Part shown: in pieces, positions 6,462 through 8,742 of the stretch
How the letters are laid out: each line of letters opens with the position of its first letter
Position numbering within the stretch: the first letter of the stretch is position 1
Source: Ignavibacteriales bacterium
Lineage (GTDB): Bacteria > Bacteroidota > Ignavibacteria > Ignavibacteriales > Ignavibacteriaceae
Assembly (NCBI GenBank): GCA_016707115.1
Contig: JADJIH010000014.1
Location: 1 to 8,742, forward strand
Direction: 5' to 3'
Length of the DNA: 8,742 nucleotides
Position numbers and translations under genes: made by a program
The notes under the pieces: model-generated
The model's database searches: none
The model's input: only the letters and a program-made list of their open reading frames with translations
What the model was told of the DNA's origin: nothing

Positions 6462-7730
6462 TTAGGGTTTAAAGTTTAGCACTTTATAGTTTAATGATCC
6501 TTTGGGAACAAACGGATAATTGCCTGTAAGCAACATTACCTTCATTTCTGCAACTGTGGAATCAAGTCTAGTAAAAGGAAAATTTAATTCTAATATGCTA
6601 TCCGCTTTACTTTCACTTAATGCAGACTTACTGCCATTTGGAAGTAAGTTCACTTCTTGCATTTTATCAAAGTAAGCATCACCCATCATCCTATATCCCG
6701 CAAAATTTGGATGAAGATGATCCACCATTAAATTTGAACCAACTATTCCATTCGGGCTTTTGGCTTGGAATAAAGAATCGATGTTAACAACCGGTAAATT
6801 ATATTCTTTAGCAAGTTTATAGATTGCATCATTAATATGTTGCGGAGCTCTGAAACGAAGTGCATCAAGATCTTTTGCCCTAGCAAATAACTCTCTGGCT
6901 TTTACATAGTTTCCGTTTTCATATTCCTTTTGTGCATTTAAATAAACATCATCTGCAGAGGGATTTTTCCCATCTTTAACCGAAACAAATGGTTTTTGAT
7001 CTTTAGCATTAAAAGTAAGATTGCCGATGATAACAGGTATATTTCTATCCTTAAACATTTTAAGAATATCATTCATATTGCCGCTGAACTGATCGATGCC
7101 GTTGTTAAACATATCAGAGTTAATGGGAATTAAAGACTCACCAATCATTCTGCTCATTAAAGTTTCATTACCATCATTAGTTTTTAATCCGGCAGAATTA
7201 AATATTCCTAAAATTCCGGAAATAACATTCTGTAAAAACTGTGTTGTTCTGTAATTCCTAAGATTAAGATAAAGATTAACAAGACCTCTTGAGTAACCCA
7301 TATTAACTGATGAACCAACTCCAAGCGCACCATAATATTCATTATGTCCTGTGTATATAAGTATCAGATCAGGCTGCATCTCAACAACACCGTAAGCAAT
7401 ATCTCTGATTGTGTAAGAATTGATAGCTGAAATTCCAAGATTTATTACTTCAATAGTATTCTCAGGATATAAAAGTTCAAGTTTTCTTTTTATGTGTCGG
7501 GAGAAAGATGCGTTTGGAACATAAGGCCAGCCCGCAGCACTACTTTCACCTAAAACAAAAATTCTGAATGCATTACTTTTCTTCTCAATGTCAAAACCAT
7601 CTGGCACAACAGAAGGTGTTGCTTTGATATTAAAGAAATATTTTCTTGGCAGATCGGGATTTGCGAAATATTTATCTGAATGATATTCAGAAGCCGGAGC
7701 AAAAGTATTTGAAATCATATCCGTAATCAA
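6462..7730 (-). CDS. SGNH/GDSL hydrolase domain of a membrane-anchored SGNH-TPR protein
   Basis: The 422-residue frame contains the SGNH blocks: GESSAAG with nucleophile Ser63 (codon 7544-7542), NLG at 97-99 with GIS following, the block III variant YTGHNEYYG (Asn130), and DHLHP with Asp337 and His340. These form a plausible Ser-His-Asp esterase site acting on an acyl or acetyl ester, substrate unknown. A short helical insert (about 263-300, ALRFRAP) has TPR character and is usual for this SGNH-with-TPR family. The Met at 7730 is not convincing as the true start: the frame before it (7687-7881) supplies the membrane anchor, and an extra T/A at 7701-7704 separates them. At the other end an extra C/G at 6465-6467 causes the stop. 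The repaired gene spans 5967-7881. Confidence 0.85.
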   Translation of the reverse strand: MITDMISNTFAPASEYHSDKYFANPDLPRKYFFNIKATPSVVPDGFDIEKKSNAFRIFVLGESSAAGWPYVPNASFSRHIKRKLELLYPENTIEVINLGISAINSYTIRDIAYGVVEMQPDLILIYTGHNEYYGALGVGSSVNMGYSRGLVNLYLNLRNYRTTQFLQNVISGILGIFNSAGLKTNDGNETLMSRMIGESLIPINSDMFNNGIDQFSGNMNDILKMFKDRNIPVIIGNLTFNAKDQKPFVSVKDGKNPSADDVYLNAQKEYENGNYVKARELFARAKDLDALRFRAPQHINDAIYKLAKEYNLPVVNIDSLFQAKSPNGIVGSNLMVDHLHPNFAGYRMMGDAYFDKMQEVNLLPNGSKSALSESKADSILELNFPFTRLDSTVAEMKVMLLTGNYPFVPKGSLNYKVLNFKP

Positions 7731-7881
7731 AATATCTTAAAGTAAGTTCTAATAGAATTACAAATACAAATGGAATTGCAACAAGAATAATGTAAAACCA
7801 GAATGGGCTTTTCTTAAGGGTTTTATTTGATTCTGATTTTTGTTCAATCAGTTTTGGTTGATACTTTTTGTTTTTGCTCAT
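7687..7881 (-). CDS. N-terminal membrane anchor of the split SGNH-TPR protein
   Basis: The 64-residue frame starts MSKNKKYQPKLIEQK, a lysine-rich cytoplasmic tail, and continues with one membrane segment at about 27-48 (FWFYIILVAIPFVFVILL). It then reads ELTLRYFDYGYDFKYF before running out of sense (CSGF, stop 7687-7689). Removing one base from the four-base A-run at 7701-7704 joins KYF directly to APASEYHSDKYFANP of the hydrolase frame, which makes a smooth protein. The hydrolase would therefore be tethered to the inner membrane and face the periplasm. No strong Shine-Dalgarno site is visible before ATG 7881, which is common in this lineage. Confidence 0.75.
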   Translation of the reverse strand: MSKNKKYQPKLIEQKSESNKTLKKSPFWFYIILVAIPFVFVILLELTLRYFDYGYDFKYFCSGF

Positions 7882-8193
7882 TAGATTTATTTGCTTGCTC
7901 TTATGTGGTTTACTATTAACTTTTTTAAAGATATTGAATTTAGTAAATTCATTACATTATTTTAACAAAATTTATTATTCAGAAATCTTATAAATGATAA
8001 AATTTTCGCACCTCTGTCTTTTATTTGGTTTTTATGACCTCGCTTATCCAAGGGCGGGAGTTTTATGGATATTGGTTGCCCGCGTTGGTAATATTCTTCT
8101 TTCAATCTCTGATAAAGAGTTTTTAGAGAGATATGAAAACGACTGAATAAATCGGCATAGAAAAAGCACAGTTGAATCTCAAAAATTGAATTT
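7882..8193. other. Stretch without a confident gene
   Basis: Positions 7882-7993 are very AT-rich and contain the promoter side of the - strand SGNH-TPR gene. Positions 7994-8193 hold a more GC-balanced patch (about 8038-8095) that is open on the - strand from 8270 to 7962 without an ATG. That frame contains FSRFHISLKTLYQRLKEEYY and a basic region. It may be a gene remnant or mobile-element edge; no terminal repeats were seen. Confidence 0.4.
7936..7950. promoter_or_regulatory. Perfect 7-bp palindrome upstream of the SGNH-TPR gene
   Basis: GAATTTAGTAAATTC has two 7-base arms around a single base. It sits 55 bases before the - strand ATG at 7881, in the AT-rich stretch 7882-7993. It could be an operator half-site pair. 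Chance occurrence is quite possible in such AT-rich DNA, and no -10/-33 elements could be assigned. Confidence 0.2.
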
Positions 8194-8625
8194 TTGTTCT
8201 CTCTTGTTGCCGAAAAACTTTGGTCGCTTGAAGCACTATCCAGAAGAATGGATACAACCAGTGATAATGTTTACAACAAATGCATTGAAAAAATGTTTAT
8301 TCGGGATGCGCTTTTAAGAAAGAAATCCAGGAAAAATTGTTGTTTCAGAAAAATGAAATGTCCAGTTGGACTAAAAAGAAACTCAATCAAAACATATGTT
8401 AGGTTCCTTTTTTCCCTATATGAGATTGAAGAAATAAATAATCTACATAAACTTCTACAGAATGGTGTCCCATTCGATTCAATACTTATTGAAAGTCCTG
8501 GAGAAAGGATTATGAGAACAAATAACTCCTGTGGAAATAGTTTTGGGCAAATGGTTGAAAGCGTTGAAGAAATTCTGTTCAACCTTAAGATAAACGATTT
8601 TACCCGGACAGTTTTAACCCCCTGA
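8194..8625 (+). CDS. Hypothetical protein, unrecognised, possibly frameshifted at its end
   Basis: An open frame of 143 codons begins with TTG 8194; it is open from 8176, so the start is uncertain. From about 8209 codons strongly favour a purine in first position, which supports coding on this strand. Visible features are a basic stretch (RKKSRKNCCFRKMKCP) and predicted helices (EIEEINNLHKLL, MVESVEEILFNLK). SLEALSRRMDTTSDNVYNK has a weak helix-turn-helix look. It ends at TGA 8623-8625. A missing T in the run at 8598-8600 would instead join INDF to YPDSFNPLMGRAFFY, which stays open to the window end. A - strand frame (7962-8270) overlaps its first part. No family was recognised and no function is proposed. 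Confidence 0.35.
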   Translation: MFSLVAEKLWSLEALSRRMDTTSDNVYNKCIEKMFIRDALLRKKSRKNCCFRKMKCPVGLKRNSIKTYVRFLFSLYEIEEINNLHKLLQNGVPFDSILIESPGERIMRTNNSCGNSFGQMVESVEEILFNLKINDFTRTVLTP

Positions 8626-8742
8626 TGGGTAGGGCATTTTTTTATCTCGTTAATAAATCTGAAGAGATTCTGGCGGGTTCTAATGACACGGAAGATGCAA
8701 TTAAAACAGTACGTAAAACTCTTGAAGCAAGGAAAATTAATT
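8625..8742 (+). CDS. Open frame running off the window, probable continuation of the preceding frame
   Basis: ATG 8625 overlaps the TGA of the previous frame (TGATG). The frame reads MGRAFFYLVNKSEEILAG, then DTEDAIKTVRKTLEARKIN, and continues past the window edge. It looks like coding sequence with amphipathic helices. It is either a translationally coupled downstream gene or, more likely because the same frame is open from 8589 with YPDSFNPL, the tail of the preceding gene after a one-base slip. The family was not recognised. Confidence 0.35.
   Translation, partial: MGRAFFYLVNKSEEILAGSNDTEDAIKTVRKTLEARKIN

Noticed and set aside
7994..8146. + strand 50-codon frame starting ATG 7994 (MIKFSHLCLLFGFYDLAYP)
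   Set aside because: It has no ribosome site, no recognisable family and conflicts with the - strand open frame; too weak to annotate.
8271..8582. - strand frame of 103 codons
   Set aside because: Its Ser/Ile/Leu-rich product looks like the shadow of the + strand frame, which has better codon-position bias.

Overview
The window is AT-rich (by eye about one third G+C) and carries genes typical of the Bacteroidota/Ignavibacteriota lineage. The strongest clue is repeated C-terminal modules of the NYPNPFNP type, the type IX secretion system (T9SS) sorting domain common in Ignavibacteria and relatives. Signal peptides of the MKK...F(A/G/S)Q type fit the same group. The species cannot be named from the sequence alone.

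Positions 1-5794, all on the + strand, hold a tandem array of four related secreted-protein genes: a 3' fragment (1-371), a 371-codon gene (433-1548), a 902-codon gene (1661-4369) and a 386-codon gene (4634-5794). Each shares a pair of beta-sandwich-like modules, called A (FTADISG...) and B (DMTG...CxC-DD...), followed by a sorting domain. The 902-codon gene adds a BNR/Asp-box propeller and one more sandwich domain in front. Spacers are 16-75 nt once the genes are repaired, so the array is probably co-transcribed. Only the last gene has its sorting domain in frame. The other three carry frameshifts in or just before that domain.

Positions 5795-5966 form a convergent junction with an 89-bp palindromic REP-like element. 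Positions 5967-7881 on the - strand hold what was once a single gene for a membrane-anchored SGNH/GDSL hydrolase with C-terminal TPR repeats. It is now read as three pieces because of three one-base frameshifts. Positions 7882-8742 hold an AT-rich upstream region, then an ambiguous stretch where a + strand frame (8194-8625) and a - strand frame (7962-8270) compete; no family was recognised.

How the parts work together: the array looks like a set of surface-exposed or secreted, possibly glycan-binding proteins meant for T9SS export. The SGNH-TPR protein would act in the periplasm or envelope. No link between the two groups is evident beyond adjacency. Because frameshifts recur in almost every gene, sequencing or assembly error, or decay of the locus, must be considered before any biological explanation.
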